Shown: piece after piece, positions 8,485 through 16,286 of the stretch
Numbering within the stretch: the stretch's first letter is position 1
How the letters are laid out: the number at the start of each line of letters is the position of its first letter
NCBI GenBank assembly: GCA_049607205.1
Contig: JBMYWH010000005.1
Coordinates: forward strand, 35,616 to 99,615
From: JBELHR01 sp049607205
GTDB taxonomy: Bacteria; Bacteroidota; Bacteroidia; Flavobacteriales; Flavobacteriaceae
Direction of reading: 5' to 3'
DNA: 64,000 bases
Made by a program: the position numbers and the translations under genes
Notes under the pieces: generated by a model
Told to the model about the DNA's origin: nothing
The model's input: only the letters and a program-made list of their open reading frames with translations
Databases searched by the model: none

Positions 8485-9267
8485 TTAATTTATATTATAT
8501 CCCTTCATAATCCCACGTTTAGAATTACGAATAAATGTTATGATTTCATCTCTTTCAGGAGTTGCCTCCATTTGTGCTTCAATATTTTCTAGAGCCTGAG
8601 TATTATTGTATTTACTCTGATACATAATTCTATAAATATTTTGAATCTCTCTAATCTTATCAGTATCAAAACCACGTCTTCTAAGACCTATAGAATTGAT
8701 TCCAACATAAGAAAGAGGCTCTTTTGCTGCCTTAGTAAATGGTGGAACGTCTTTTCTAACTAAAGATCCTCCTGAAATCATAGCATGATCTCCAATATTA
8801 ATAAACTGGTGCACAGCGGCTAAACCTCCTACGATCGCATATTTACCGATAGTTACATGCCCCGCTAAAGCTACTCCATTCACTATGATAGCATGATCCC
8901 CAAGAACACAATCATGTGCAATATGGGCCGTTGCCATTACAAGACAATTCGCACCAATCTTGGTTTTACCAGAAGCGTTTGTTCCTCTATTAATTGTAAC
9001 ACATTCTCTAATTGTAGTATTATCTCCTATTTCAGCCAATGAATCTTCTCCATCAAATTTCAAATCTTGAGGGACTGCTGAAATTACAGCTCCTGGAAAA
9101 ATTCTACAATTTTTTCCGATTCGAGCTCCTTCCATGATTGTAACATTCGACCCGATCCATGTTCCTGAACCAATTTCGACATTGTTATGAATCGTTGTGA
9201 AAGGTTCTATGACTACATTGGTGGCGATTTTTGCCCCAGGGTGGACATATGCTAATGGTTGATTCAT
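8485..9267 (-). CDS. lpxA: UDP-N-acetylglucosamine acyltransferase
   Basis: First committed acylation of lipid A synthesis: transfers 3-hydroxyacyl from ACP to UDP-GlcNAc. The 260 aa protein has left-handed beta-helix hexapeptide repeats over most of its length, and a catalytic-type His in the MATAHIAHDC segment (about residue 120). The C-terminal helical part includes GLRRRGF. One nt separates it from lpxC/fabZ. It ends at 8485, 6 nt before efp. Confidence 0.96.
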   Translation of the reverse strand: MNQPLAYVHPGAKIATNVVIEPFTTIHNNVEIGSGTWIGSNVTIMEGARIGKNCRIFPGAVISAVPQDLKFDGEDSLAEIGDNTTIRECVTINRGTNASGKTKIGANCLVMATAHIAHDCVLGDHAIIVNGVALAGHVTIGKYAIVGGLAAVHQFINIGDHAMISGGSLVRKDVPPFTKAAKEPLSYVGINSIGLRRRGFDTDKIREIQNIYRIMYQSKYNNTQALENIEAQMEATPERDEIITFIRNSKRGIMKGYNIN

Positions 9268-9268
9268 A

Positions 9269-10660
9269 TTATCTCTTTTTTGCTATTTGGGCCATTAACT
9301 GAGCTTCAGCTACTAATTTATTATTAGCGTAAGCATAGGCTTGCATATGACAAATTCCTCTTCTAATAGGGGTAATTAACTCACATTGAAAAATCAAAGT
9401 GTCTCCCGGAAGTACTTTTTGTTTGAACTTAACATTATCCATTTTCATGAAGTAAGTCAAATAGTTCTCAGGATCTGGAACTGTACTCAAAACTAATATA
9501 CCTCCACACTGAGCCATAGCTTCTACTTGAAGAACACCAGGCATCACCGGTGCTCCAGGGAAATGTCCAACGAAGAAATCCTCATTCATCGTCACATTCT
9601 TCATCCCTACTACTGAATGATCTGTAAGTTCTATAATACGATCAATCAATAAAAATGGAGGTCTATGCGGTAAAATTTCCATAATTTGATGAATATCCAT
9701 AAGCGGTTTTTCACTCAAATCATATTTCGGCACTTTATTCCTTTTCGCAGCTTTAATTATACCTTGTAATTTCTTAGCAAACTGAGTATTAACACCATGT
9801 CCAGGTTTAGTTGCTATTACTTTACCTCTAATTCGTGTTCCGACTAAGGCAAGATCACCAATGACATCTAGAAGTTTATGACGAGCAGCTTCGTTAGGCC
9901 ATCTCAATGATAAATTATCTAAAATACCATTAGGTTTTACTGTTACCGTTGGCTTATCAAAGACTTTCTTTAATTTATCTAAAGTATTTTCTGAAATTTC
10001 TTTATCTACATAGACTATAGCATTATTCAAATCTCCTCCTTTAATCAAATCGTGCTCTAAAAGCATTTCAATCTCATGAAGGAAACTGAAGGTACGAGAT
10101 TCCGAAATTTCATCTTTGAATTCTGTTATACTATTTAATGAAGCATTTTGAGTCCCTAAAACTTTAGTCCCGAAATCCACCATAGTAGTGACTTGATATT
10201 CAGCAGATGGCATCAGAACTATCTCAGATCCCGTAGTATCATCCTTATAGCTAATCACCTCCTCAACAATGAATTCGTTGATTTCTGCCTCTTGCTCTAC
10301 AACACCGGCCTCTTCTAAAGCCTCTATAAAATATTTAGAGGAACCGTCCATAATTGGTGGTTCGGCAGCATCGATTTCAATCAAAATATTATCTAAATCC
10401 ATCCCAACTACCGCAGCTAACACATGCTCTGATGTATGAATTTTCACTCCGTTTTTCTCCATTGAAGTACCGCGCTCAGTACTTGTGACATAGGCTGCAG
10501 AAGCTTCAATGATTGGCTGATCTTCTAAATCAACTCGTTTAAATGCAAAACCGTGGTTATCTGAAGCAGGTTTAAATGTCATATTAACCGTTTTTCCAGT
10601 ATGAAGGCCTATCCCCGATAGACTAACTTCTTTTGCAATTGTTTTTTGTTTCTTACTCAT
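9269..10660 (-). CDS. lpxC/fabZ: bifunctional UDP-3-O-acyl-GlcNAc deacetylase / 3-hydroxyacyl-ACP dehydratase
   Basis: A 463 aa fusion found throughout Bacteroidetes. Residues about 1-300 are the zinc deacetylase LpxC: TSEHVLAAV supplies one zinc His, and HKLLDVIGDLAL gives the second His and the zinc Asp. Residues about 320-463 are the hotdog dehydratase FabZ, with LPHRPPFLLIDRI (catalytic His) and MPGVLQVEAMAQ (catalytic Glu). The fusion links lipid A synthesis to fatty acid elongation, two pathways that compete for 3-hydroxyacyl-ACP. It is flanked by lpxD (1 nt) and lpxA (1 nt). Confidence 0.97.
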   Translation of the reverse strand: MSKKQKTIAKEVSLSGIGLHTGKTVNMTFKPASDNHGFAFKRVDLEDQPIIEASAAYVTSTERGTSMEKNGVKIHTSEHVLAAVVGMDLDNILIEIDAAEPPIMDGSSKYFIEALEEAGVVEQEAEINEFIVEEVISYKDDTTGSEIVLMPSAEYQVTTMVDFGTKVLGTQNASLNSITEFKDEISESRTFSFLHEIEMLLEHDLIKGGDLNNAIVYVDKEISENTLDKLKKVFDKPTVTVKPNGILDNLSLRWPNEAARHKLLDVIGDLALVGTRIRGKVIATKPGHGVNTQFAKKLQGIIKAAKRNKVPKYDLSEKPLMDIHQIMEILPHRPPFLLIDRIIELTDHSVVGMKNVTMNEDFFVGHFPGAPVMPGVLQVEAMAQCGGILVLSTVPDPENYLTYFMKMDNVKFKQKVLPGDTLIFQCELITPIRRGICHMQAYAYANNKLVAEAQLMAQIAKKR

Positions 10661-10661
10661 C

Positions 10662-11690
10662 TTATTGAGTCTTTTCGTTTTCTATTTCTAATTTTCTTAA
10701 TCGCTTCACAATATCATCTAAGTTCTTAAAATGAACATAAGACTTATTAAAATTACCATAAGGTAAAGATGGTGTTCCTTGGACCACTGATTTATCTTTC
10801 AAATTTTTTGTAATACCAGACTGTGCTTGAATTCTTACCTTTTCACCGAGATTCAAATGCCCCACAATACCAACTTGTCCTCCTATCATTGCATGATTAC
10901 CAATCTTAGAAGAACCTGCAATTCCAGTTTGAGCGGCAATTACGGAATGTTCTCCAATAACAACATTATGGGCAACTTGCAATTGATTATCTAATTTAAC
11001 TCCCTCCTTAATTACTGTTGAGCCCATTGTAGCTCGATCAATAGTAGCACAAGCTCCTATCTCCACGTCATCTTTAATAATTACGTTACCTAACTGAGGA
11101 ATTTTATCATAAGTACCTTCCTGATTTGGTGCAAAACCAAAACCATCAGATCCTATTACAGCATTTGCATGAATCACACAGTTCTTTCCTATAATACAAT
11201 CTTTGTATATTTTCACTCCAGAAAAAAGCGTAGTTCCCTCTTCAATAATTACATTATCGCCAATAGAAACATGTGGATAAATTTTTACATTATCCCCAAT
11301 CTTAACATTATTTCCTAAATGAGCAAAGGCACCAATATATAAGTCTTCTCCTAGGCTAGAGTTTTCTCCTACATAATGAGGCTCTTCCATCCCTTTCTTT
11401 TCAGGGATCATCGATTCATATAATTTGAGCAGTTGGGTTAAAGACTGATAGGCATCATCAACCAATATAAGGTTAGTAGATACATCTTGATCTAAGGTAG
11501 TATCTCTGCCTATTAAAACTGCACTTGCTTCAGTTGTGTATATGTAGTTAATGTATTTTTTATTCGATAGAAAACTGAGTTCTCCTTTTTGAGCCTCTTC
11601 AATTTTCCCAAAATTATTCACAGTAACCGAGTCATCCCCTCTCACTTCTCCTTGGAGAAATTCTGCAATTTGTGCTAAAGTTATTTCCAT
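10662..11690 (-). CDS. lpxD: UDP-3-O-acylglucosamine N-acyltransferase
   Basis: Third step of lipid A synthesis. The 342 aa protein has an N-terminal uridine-binding domain (about 1-100) and a long hexapeptide beta-helix (about 105-310) with GSDGFGFAP and the catalytic-type His in LQVAHNVVIG. The start at 11690 gives the family N-terminus MEITLAQIAEFLQG. A longer frame from 11723 would overlap the stop of the HD gene and the promoter box at 11696-11703, so I reject it. It is the first gene of the lpx operon. Confidence 0.95.
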   Translation of the reverse strand: MEITLAQIAEFLQGEVRGDDSVTVNNFGKIEEAQKGELSFLSNKKYINYIYTTEASAVLIGRDTTLDQDVSTNLILVDDAYQSLTQLLKLYESMIPEKKGMEEPHYVGENSSLGEDLYIGAFAHLGNNVKIGDNVKIYPHVSIGDNVIIEEGTTLFSGVKIYKDCIIGKNCVIHANAVIGSDGFGFAPNQEGTYDKIPQLGNVIIKDDVEIGACATIDRATMGSTVIKEGVKLDNQLQVAHNVVIGEHSVIAAQTGIAGSSKIGNHAMIGGQVGIVGHLNLGEKVRIQAQSGITKNLKDKSVVQGTPSLPYGNFNKSYVHFKNLDDIVKRLRKLEIENEKTQ

Positions 11691-11695
11691 TATGA

Positions 11696-11723
11696 CAAAA
11701 GTAGTAAAATTTATATTCCTCAA
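11696..11723 (-). promoter_or_regulatory. lpx operon promoter (TTG-N17-TACTTTTG)
   Basis: A perfect TAnnTTTG box (TACTTTTG, 11703-11696 on the minus strand) lies 5 nt before the lpxD ATG. A TTTTTG with TTG at 11723-11721 is 17 nt upstream of it, inside the end of the HD gene. The mRNA leader would be zero to two nt. Confidence 0.55.
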
Positions 11724-12976
11724 AAACTTAATTCCTTCGGAAAGACATTAAAATATTTTTTAGTTTCATGACTAATTCTTGCCGCAACTACATCATCGGA
11801 AGCTTTTACAAAATCCATTGTGCTTCCATCCTTCATCAACAAATTAATTTTGTTTTCTATATCATTATAAGCTAGATTCTTAACAAATCCTTCAAACACG
11901 AAATATCCAACCTCATGCTCAGACAAGTTCCATTGATTCGCTAAGAATCTTCTTCTCTCCTCTTGAACATTAGGGTCAAAAGCTTCCTTTGACATTTCAA
12001 TTTTCAACAACTTACGATCTAATAAACTAGAAGACAATGTAGAGAGAACCTTATCTGGGTTGTTTTTCCACATTTTTAAAGCGCTTAAAATATCAACGTC
12101 ATCCAATTCTGCAAATACCGAAAGAACCTTCGAATCAAATTCCTTTAAACCAATTTCACGAGATAAGAAAAATTCAAGAGATGGGCTACACAACAATTTC
12201 TCTCCTTGTAAGGAAAGCTCTTTAGCACGTTTGAGTACGTTGACCATCATATTCTCGGCAACTACTCCTGTTTTGTGCAAATATACTTGCCAGTACATTA
12301 AACGCCTGGCCACAATAAATTTTTCTATAGAATAAATCCCCTTTTCTTCAATGACCAAAGCATCATCCTTAACATTCATCATCGCAATTAAACGATCGGA
12401 ATTTATACTTCCTTCTGCCACACCCGAATAGAAACTATCTCTTTTGAGATAATCCAACCTATCAATGTCTAACTGACTGGAAACGAGTTGATGAAAAAAA
12501 ACTCTAGAATATTGCCCTTTAAAAATAGAAATTGCAAGATCTAATTTACCGCTGAAGATTGTATTAAACTCTTCCATGAATTTCAAGGAAATCTCTTCAT
12601 GAGAAACATTGGAAACAATACTGTGCTCTAGAGCATGCGAAAATGGACCATGACCTATATCGTGAAGTAAAATCGCTATATACAATCCGGTTTCTTCCTC
12701 TGAATTAATAGCAACTCCTTTAGCCCTCAACACACGAACAGCTTTATTCATCAAGTACAGACAGCCTGTGGCATGATGAAATCTAGAATGATGAGCTCCA
12801 GGATATACCAAATACGACATCCCCATTTGAGATATTCTTCTGAGTCTTTGAAAATATGGATGTTCTATTAAATCAAAGATTATGGTCTTCGGAATGGAAA
12901 TAAATCCATAAATCGGGTCGTTAAATATCTTTAACTTATTCGTTTGGTATATATTCAATTTAGTAACTTTAAGCAT
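11720..12976 (-). CDS. HD-domain phosphohydrolase (SAMHD1/dGTPase-like)
   Basis: A 418 aa HD-superfamily metal-dependent phosphohydrolase. The signature runs from FQRLRRISQMG and SRFHHATG to LLHDIGHGPFSHALEH, giving the H..HD..D metal site. The overall architecture (DPIYGFI near the start) is that of YdhJ/SAMHD1-like proteins, of which some hydrolyse dNTPs to nucleosides and triphosphate. The actual substrate is unknown. It lies directly upstream of lpxD on the same strand and contains that operon's promoter in its last codons. Confidence 0.85.
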   Translation of the reverse strand: MLKVTKLNIYQTNKLKIFNDPIYGFISIPKTIIFDLIEHPYFQRLRRISQMGMSYLVYPGAHHSRFHHATGCLYLMNKAVRVLRAKGVAINSEEETGLYIAILLHDIGHGPFSHALEHSIVSNVSHEEISLKFMEEFNTIFSGKLDLAISIFKGQYSRVFFHQLVSSQLDIDRLDYLKRDSFYSGVAEGSINSDRLIAMMNVKDDALVIEEKGIYSIEKFIVARRLMYWQVYLHKTGVVAENMMVNVLKRAKELSLQGEKLLCSPSLEFFLSREIGLKEFDSKVLSVFAELDDVDILSALKMWKNNPDKVLSTLSSSLLDRKLLKIEMSKEAFDPNVQEERRRFLANQWNLSEHEVGYFVFEGFVKNLAYNDIENKINLLMKDGSTMDFVKASDDVVAARISHETKKYFNVFPKELSF

Positions 12977-13082
12977 TACAAATATAAGGTTTATATAGTT
13001 TTAAGCATAATTAAATGAAATAGTTAGTCCTATAGTCACATCATCTTTATAATTATGCATGAGAACTTATTAAAAAATTAGG

Positions 13083-13090
13083 TATTTTTG
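13083..13090 (+). promoter_or_regulatory. candidate -7 box for tsaE
   Basis: TATTTTTG, a perfect TAnnTTTG match, ends 17 nt before the tsaE ATG at 13108. I see no clear TTG at the -33 position. Confidence 0.45.
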
Positions 13091-13107
13091 AGAAAAGATT
13101 GAATACA

Positions 13108-13512
13108 ATGACCCTAGAATACGGTATAGAAGAATTAAGTGAAGTAGCCTCTAAAGTTATAGAAAATAGTCCCTACAAGACTATCCTTTTTTATGGAAAC
13201 ATGGGAGTGGGAAAAACTACATTGATTAAAGAAATATTCAAGCAATTAAATGTTGTTGATTCGGTAAGTTCACCAACTTTCTCCATTGTAAATGAGTACA
13301 GGACTTCTCAAGGACTCCCTTGCTATCACTTTGATTTCTATCGTCTTGAGCAAGCTGAAGAAGCTCTAGATATAGGGATAGACGAATATTTTGATAGTGG
13401 CCGATGGTGTCTAGCAGAATGGCCTGAAAATATTGAAGAATACCTTCCATTAGAATCTGTTAAGATTCATATAGAGCAGTTAAATAATGGCAAAAGACTA
13501 CTAACCTTTTAA
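13108..13512 (+). CDS. tsaE: tRNA threonylcarbamoyladenosine biosynthesis ATPase
   Basis: A P-loop ATPase of 134 aa needed with TsaB, TsaC and TsaD to make t6A37 in tRNAs reading ANN codons. Walker A is GNMGVGKTT; the family features SSPTFSIVNEY, YHFDFYRL and LAEWPENI follow. The ATG at 13108 is preferred to an in-frame TTG three codons earlier. It is 8 nt upstream of the alanine dehydrogenase gene and probably cotranscribed with it, an arrangement common in Flavobacteriia. Confidence 0.94.
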   Translation: MTLEYGIEELSEVASKVIENSPYKTILFYGNMGVGKTTLIKEIFKQLNVVDSVSSPTFSIVNEYRTSQGLPCYHFDFYRLEQAEEALDIGIDEYFDSGRWCLAEWPENIEEYLPLESVKIHIEQLNNGKRLLTF

Positions 13513-13520
13513 TTTAATCC

Positions 13521-14720
13521 ATGTCCCAATCCTACAGTCAATTTAGCTCTCATGAGTTAGATACACAAACCGAAAGAATAGAAATAAAAAAAGGTAAATG
13601 TGCGCTACAAATTGGAATGCCTAAGGAAAACTCTTTCGAAGAAAAAAGAGTATGTCTAAGTCCCGACTCTGTCGCCGATCTTACCAACCAAGGCCATGAA
13701 ATTATAATTGAAACCAATGCTGGTGTATTGGCCGGTTTTTCAGACAACGAATACGCAGAATCGGGAGCTCAAATTTCTTATGATAAGGCGCAAGTATTCG
13801 GCTGTAGAATCGTTTTGAAAGTAGAGCCACCAACCCAAGAGGAAATAGAATTGTTGAAACCACACAGTTTTTTATTCTCAGCACTTCAATTAAAAACCAG
13901 AAGTAAGAGCTATTTTGAATCTTTAGAAAAAAAGAGAATTACTGCCATAGCCTTTGATAATATTAAAGATGAACACAATAATTATCCCATTGTAAGTTCT
14001 TTGAGTGAAATTGCGGGTGCCGCAAGTATACAAATTGCAGCTGAGTTGTTAGCAGGAACTCAAAGAAGTAGTGGCCATTTATTTGGTAATATAGCAGGTG
14101 TACCTCCCACTGAGGTGGTGATAATTGGCGCTGGAAGAGTTGGAGAATATGCTGCAAAAGCAGCTATAGGACTCGGAGCCTATGTCAAAGTTTTTGATGA
14201 TTCTATTACTCGACTTCAAAACCTACAAAGTAAAATTGATCAACCTATTTTCACCGCAACCTGTCAGCCTAAGCTCTTGTTAAAGTCGCTCATGAGATGT
14301 CATGTGGCAATTGGTGCCTTAAAAGGGAAAAGTAGGTGCCCAATCATTGTTACAGAGACTATGGTTGAGAACATGAAAGAAGATGCAGTAATTATAGATA
14401 TAGGCATCGATAGAGGTGGAAATTTCGAAACCTCTGAAATTACTTCTCACAGTAAACCTTGTTTCAAAAAACACGGAGTAATTCATTATGGAGTCCCTAA
14501 CATTCCTTCAAAGTACGCAAAGACCGCAACCATTGCTTTAAGTAATATATTGTCTCCATATTTAACACAGATTGCGGAGCAAGGTGGTGTCGAGAACAGC
14601 TTAAGACATGATATAGGTCTGCAGAACGGGATTTACCTTTATCGCGGTATCTTAACCAACAAATCTATCGGAGATTGGTATGATTTACCTTTTAGAGATT
14701 TAAATCTCTTGATGCTATAG
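13521..14720 (+). CDS. alanine dehydrogenase family protein
   Basis: A 399 aa member of the AlaDH/PNT family. The N-terminal substrate domain has EKRVCLSP (Arg43, the pyruvate-binding position) and VLKVEPP (Lys100). The Rossmann domain has VVIIGAGRVGEYAAKAA and the conserved acidic motif DIGIDRGG. Where classical alanine dehydrogenases have the catalytic His in LHLAA, this protein has SALQLKT (Gln123). Canonical enzymes convert pyruvate, ammonia and NADH to alanine. Either this clade uses another residue or it has another role. It is probably in an operon with tsaE. Confidence 0.82.
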   Translation: MSQSYSQFSSHELDTQTERIEIKKGKCALQIGMPKENSFEEKRVCLSPDSVADLTNQGHEIIIETNAGVLAGFSDNEYAESGAQISYDKAQVFGCRIVLKVEPPTQEEIELLKPHSFLFSALQLKTRSKSYFESLEKKRITAIAFDNIKDEHNNYPIVSSLSEIAGAASIQIAAELLAGTQRSSGHLFGNIAGVPPTEVVIIGAGRVGEYAAKAAIGLGAYVKVFDDSITRLQNLQSKIDQPIFTATCQPKLLLKSLMRCHVAIGALKGKSRCPIIVTETMVENMKEDAVIIDIGIDRGGNFETSEITSHSKPCFKKHGVIHYGVPNIPSKYAKTATIALSNILSPYLTQIAEQGGVENSLRHDIGLQNGIYLYRGILTNKSIGDWYDLPFRDLNLLML

Positions 14721-14738
14721 GAAAAATAATTACTTTTG
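14709..14738 (+). promoter_or_regulatory. promoter TTG-N19-TACTTTTG for the DUF4258 gene
   Basis: TTG at 14709-14711, 19 nt, then the perfect box TACTTTTG at 14731-14738; the ATG follows 17 nt later. This is one of the cleanest Bacteroidetes promoters in the window. Its -33 element lies in the last codons of the alanine dehydrogenase gene. Confidence 0.65.
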
Positions 14739-14755
14739 CCTTTCAAATTTAAGAT

Positions 14756-15148
14756 ATGGATTTAGTTAGAAGGTTTGCCTTGTTTTTTGTCGGAGTGGTT
14801 ATTGGTCTGATTGTTTTGATGTATTGGAATAATACCAAAAAGCAAGAATTAGGACATGACATTTTTCCATATGGACCAAATGCTAGAACCTTGAGATCAC
14901 TGGAAAAGCGTCCTCATAGAGCATATAGCGAGGAATCCAAATCTTTTATGAAGGCACAGTCTATTGATACCGCAGATATCTCAAAAATTTTAAAATATGG
15001 GGAAATCAACTTTGCAAAAAGTCATCCTCGCAAAGAACCTTGTGCTGATTATTGGCTTGATATCAATCTAAGAAAAGTAGACTATAGTCTTGTAGTGACT
15101 CGATGCGATTCCACAATCACATTCAACTCCATTGCTTTTAAGAAGTAG
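14756..15148 (+). CDS. DUF4258 domain-containing membrane-anchored protein
   Basis: A 130 aa protein with one N-terminal transmembrane helix (residues about 8-24), a short basic-polar linker with YGPNARTL, and a small C-terminal domain with paired cysteines (EPCADYWLD and VTRCDSTI). I assign it to DUF4258 from the pattern of its C-terminal half and its position after tsaE and alanine dehydrogenase; the function is unknown. The domain should face the periplasm. Its last 11 bp overlap the convergent trmH-like gene. Confidence 0.75.
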   Translation: MDLVRRFALFFVGVVIGLIVLMYWNNTKKQELGHDIFPYGPNARTLRSLEKRPHRAYSEESKSFMKAQSIDTADISKILKYGEINFAKSHPRKEPCADYWLDINLRKVDYSLVVTRCDSTITFNSIAFKK

Positions 15149-15815
15149 AATTTTGCTCTAAAAACCTTCGTTCAATTTCAGGATAACTCTTGATACTGGT
15201 CTTCAACCATTTCATGTATAAGTCTTGATGCTCTTCTTCACTCAAGTTCCAATTTACAGCTGTTTTCCTAACCCTATTAGTCATCTCCTCTAAGATGATG
15301 GCTCCAGCTACACTAACATTGAGACTCTCGGTGAAACCGTACATTGGAATTTTCAAGTAGGCATCTGCTTGATCCATCATTTGTTTAGAAACACCCATTT
15401 TCTCAACACCAAGAACAAAAGCTGATTTTTTACTGACATCGAACTCTTTCAGATTACTTGCCTTAGCATGTGGGCTGGTCACCACAATCTGATAACCTTC
15501 CTCCTTAAGACGATCTATGCAGGCTTGCGTATTATCCGCCCCAACTTTAGAAAAATTGTGAAAAGTCATCCATTTCTGAGCTCCTTTAGCCACTCTTCGA
15601 CTGATGAAATTATTATAATTATTCTCTATTACATGAACATCTTGAACACCGAAAACATCTGCACTTCTAATCACTGCAGAAACATTATGCTTCTGGAACA
15701 AATCTTCTAAAACTATAGTAAAATGTCTCGTACGATTGTTCAAAACCTCTTTAAATAAAGCCTTTCTATCTTCTGAAACAAAACCTTCTAAATATGCAAT
15801 AAAATCTTCGGCCAT
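15138..15815 (-). CDS. trmH: TrmH-type (SPOUT) tRNA/rRNA 2'-O-methyltransferase
   Basis: A 225 aa SpoU-family methyltransferase. It has the N-terminal arginine motif (NNRTRHFTIVLEDLFQKHNVSAVIRSADVFG), then the knotted SAM site with LGVEKMGVS and the C-terminal IPMYGFTESLNVSVAGAIIL. This is the pattern of TrmH, which makes 2'-O-methylguanosine at position 18 of tRNA, though rRNA relatives look similar. It starts one base from the end of the upstream DUF6495-like gene, so the two are translationally coupled. Confidence 0.9.
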   Translation of the reverse strand: MAEDFIAYLEGFVSEDRKALFKEVLNNRTRHFTIVLEDLFQKHNVSAVIRSADVFGVQDVHVIENNYNNFISRRVAKGAQKWMTFHNFSKVGADNTQACIDRLKEEGYQIVVTSPHAKASNLKEFDVSKKSAFVLGVEKMGVSKQMMDQADAYLKIPMYGFTESLNVSVAGAIILEEMTNRVRKTAVNWNLSEEEHQDLYMKWLKTSIKSYPEIERRFLEQNSTS

Positions 15816-16282
15816 TAGAAATAAGGTGTTAAGGCTTTATAAAGATCTCCATTGGAAAGTACACTTCCCTTTTGAATCAGATCAAAAATTTCCTCTTTCC
15901 AATTTTCATCTAAAGACTTCTTTCCTGTAAATATTTCAACTTGAGCATCATCTAAATTAGCCATTAACCATTTATAATCTTCTGGATTTTCTAGGTCAAA
16001 ACCAGCTCGATTTACACGGATTGCCACGCGATAAAAATCAAGATTCTCCTTAAAAAAAAGATTTATAGATTTAGTCCCTATATGATCTATGTATTTCGCT
16101 TGTTCTAGAGCTTTATCCCAAACTACATCACTAAAAATCTCCATCTCTTTACGAGCTACTTCAGGTCGATTGGCTTTAATTTCATTCCACTCCGTTTTAT
16201 CAATTTCTTGACTGGCTAAAAAGCGAGCAAATTCTTCGTTTAATTCTTCGAATTGCTCTTTTGTAAGTAGGGTATATTTCAT
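15815..16282 (-). CDS. conserved Bacteroidetes protein (DUF6495-like)
   Basis: A soluble 155 aa protein without signal peptide or membrane helix, rich in Glu, Lys and Trp. It begins MKYTLLTKEQFEELNEEF and resembles a family I know as DUF6495 in Bacteroidetes; the assignment is from memory of the pattern. No catalytic motif is evident. It sits between recQ (4 nt gap) and trmH (1-bp overlap), so all three form one operon. Confidence 0.75.
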   Translation of the reverse strand: MKYTLLTKEQFEELNEEFARFLASQEIDKTEWNEIKANRPEVARKEMEIFSDVVWDKALEQAKYIDHIGTKSINLFFKENLDFYRVAIRVNRAGFDLENPEDYKWLMANLDDAQVEIFTGKKSLDENWKEEIFDLIQKGSVLSNGDLYKALTPYF

Positions 16283-16286
16283 TGTA

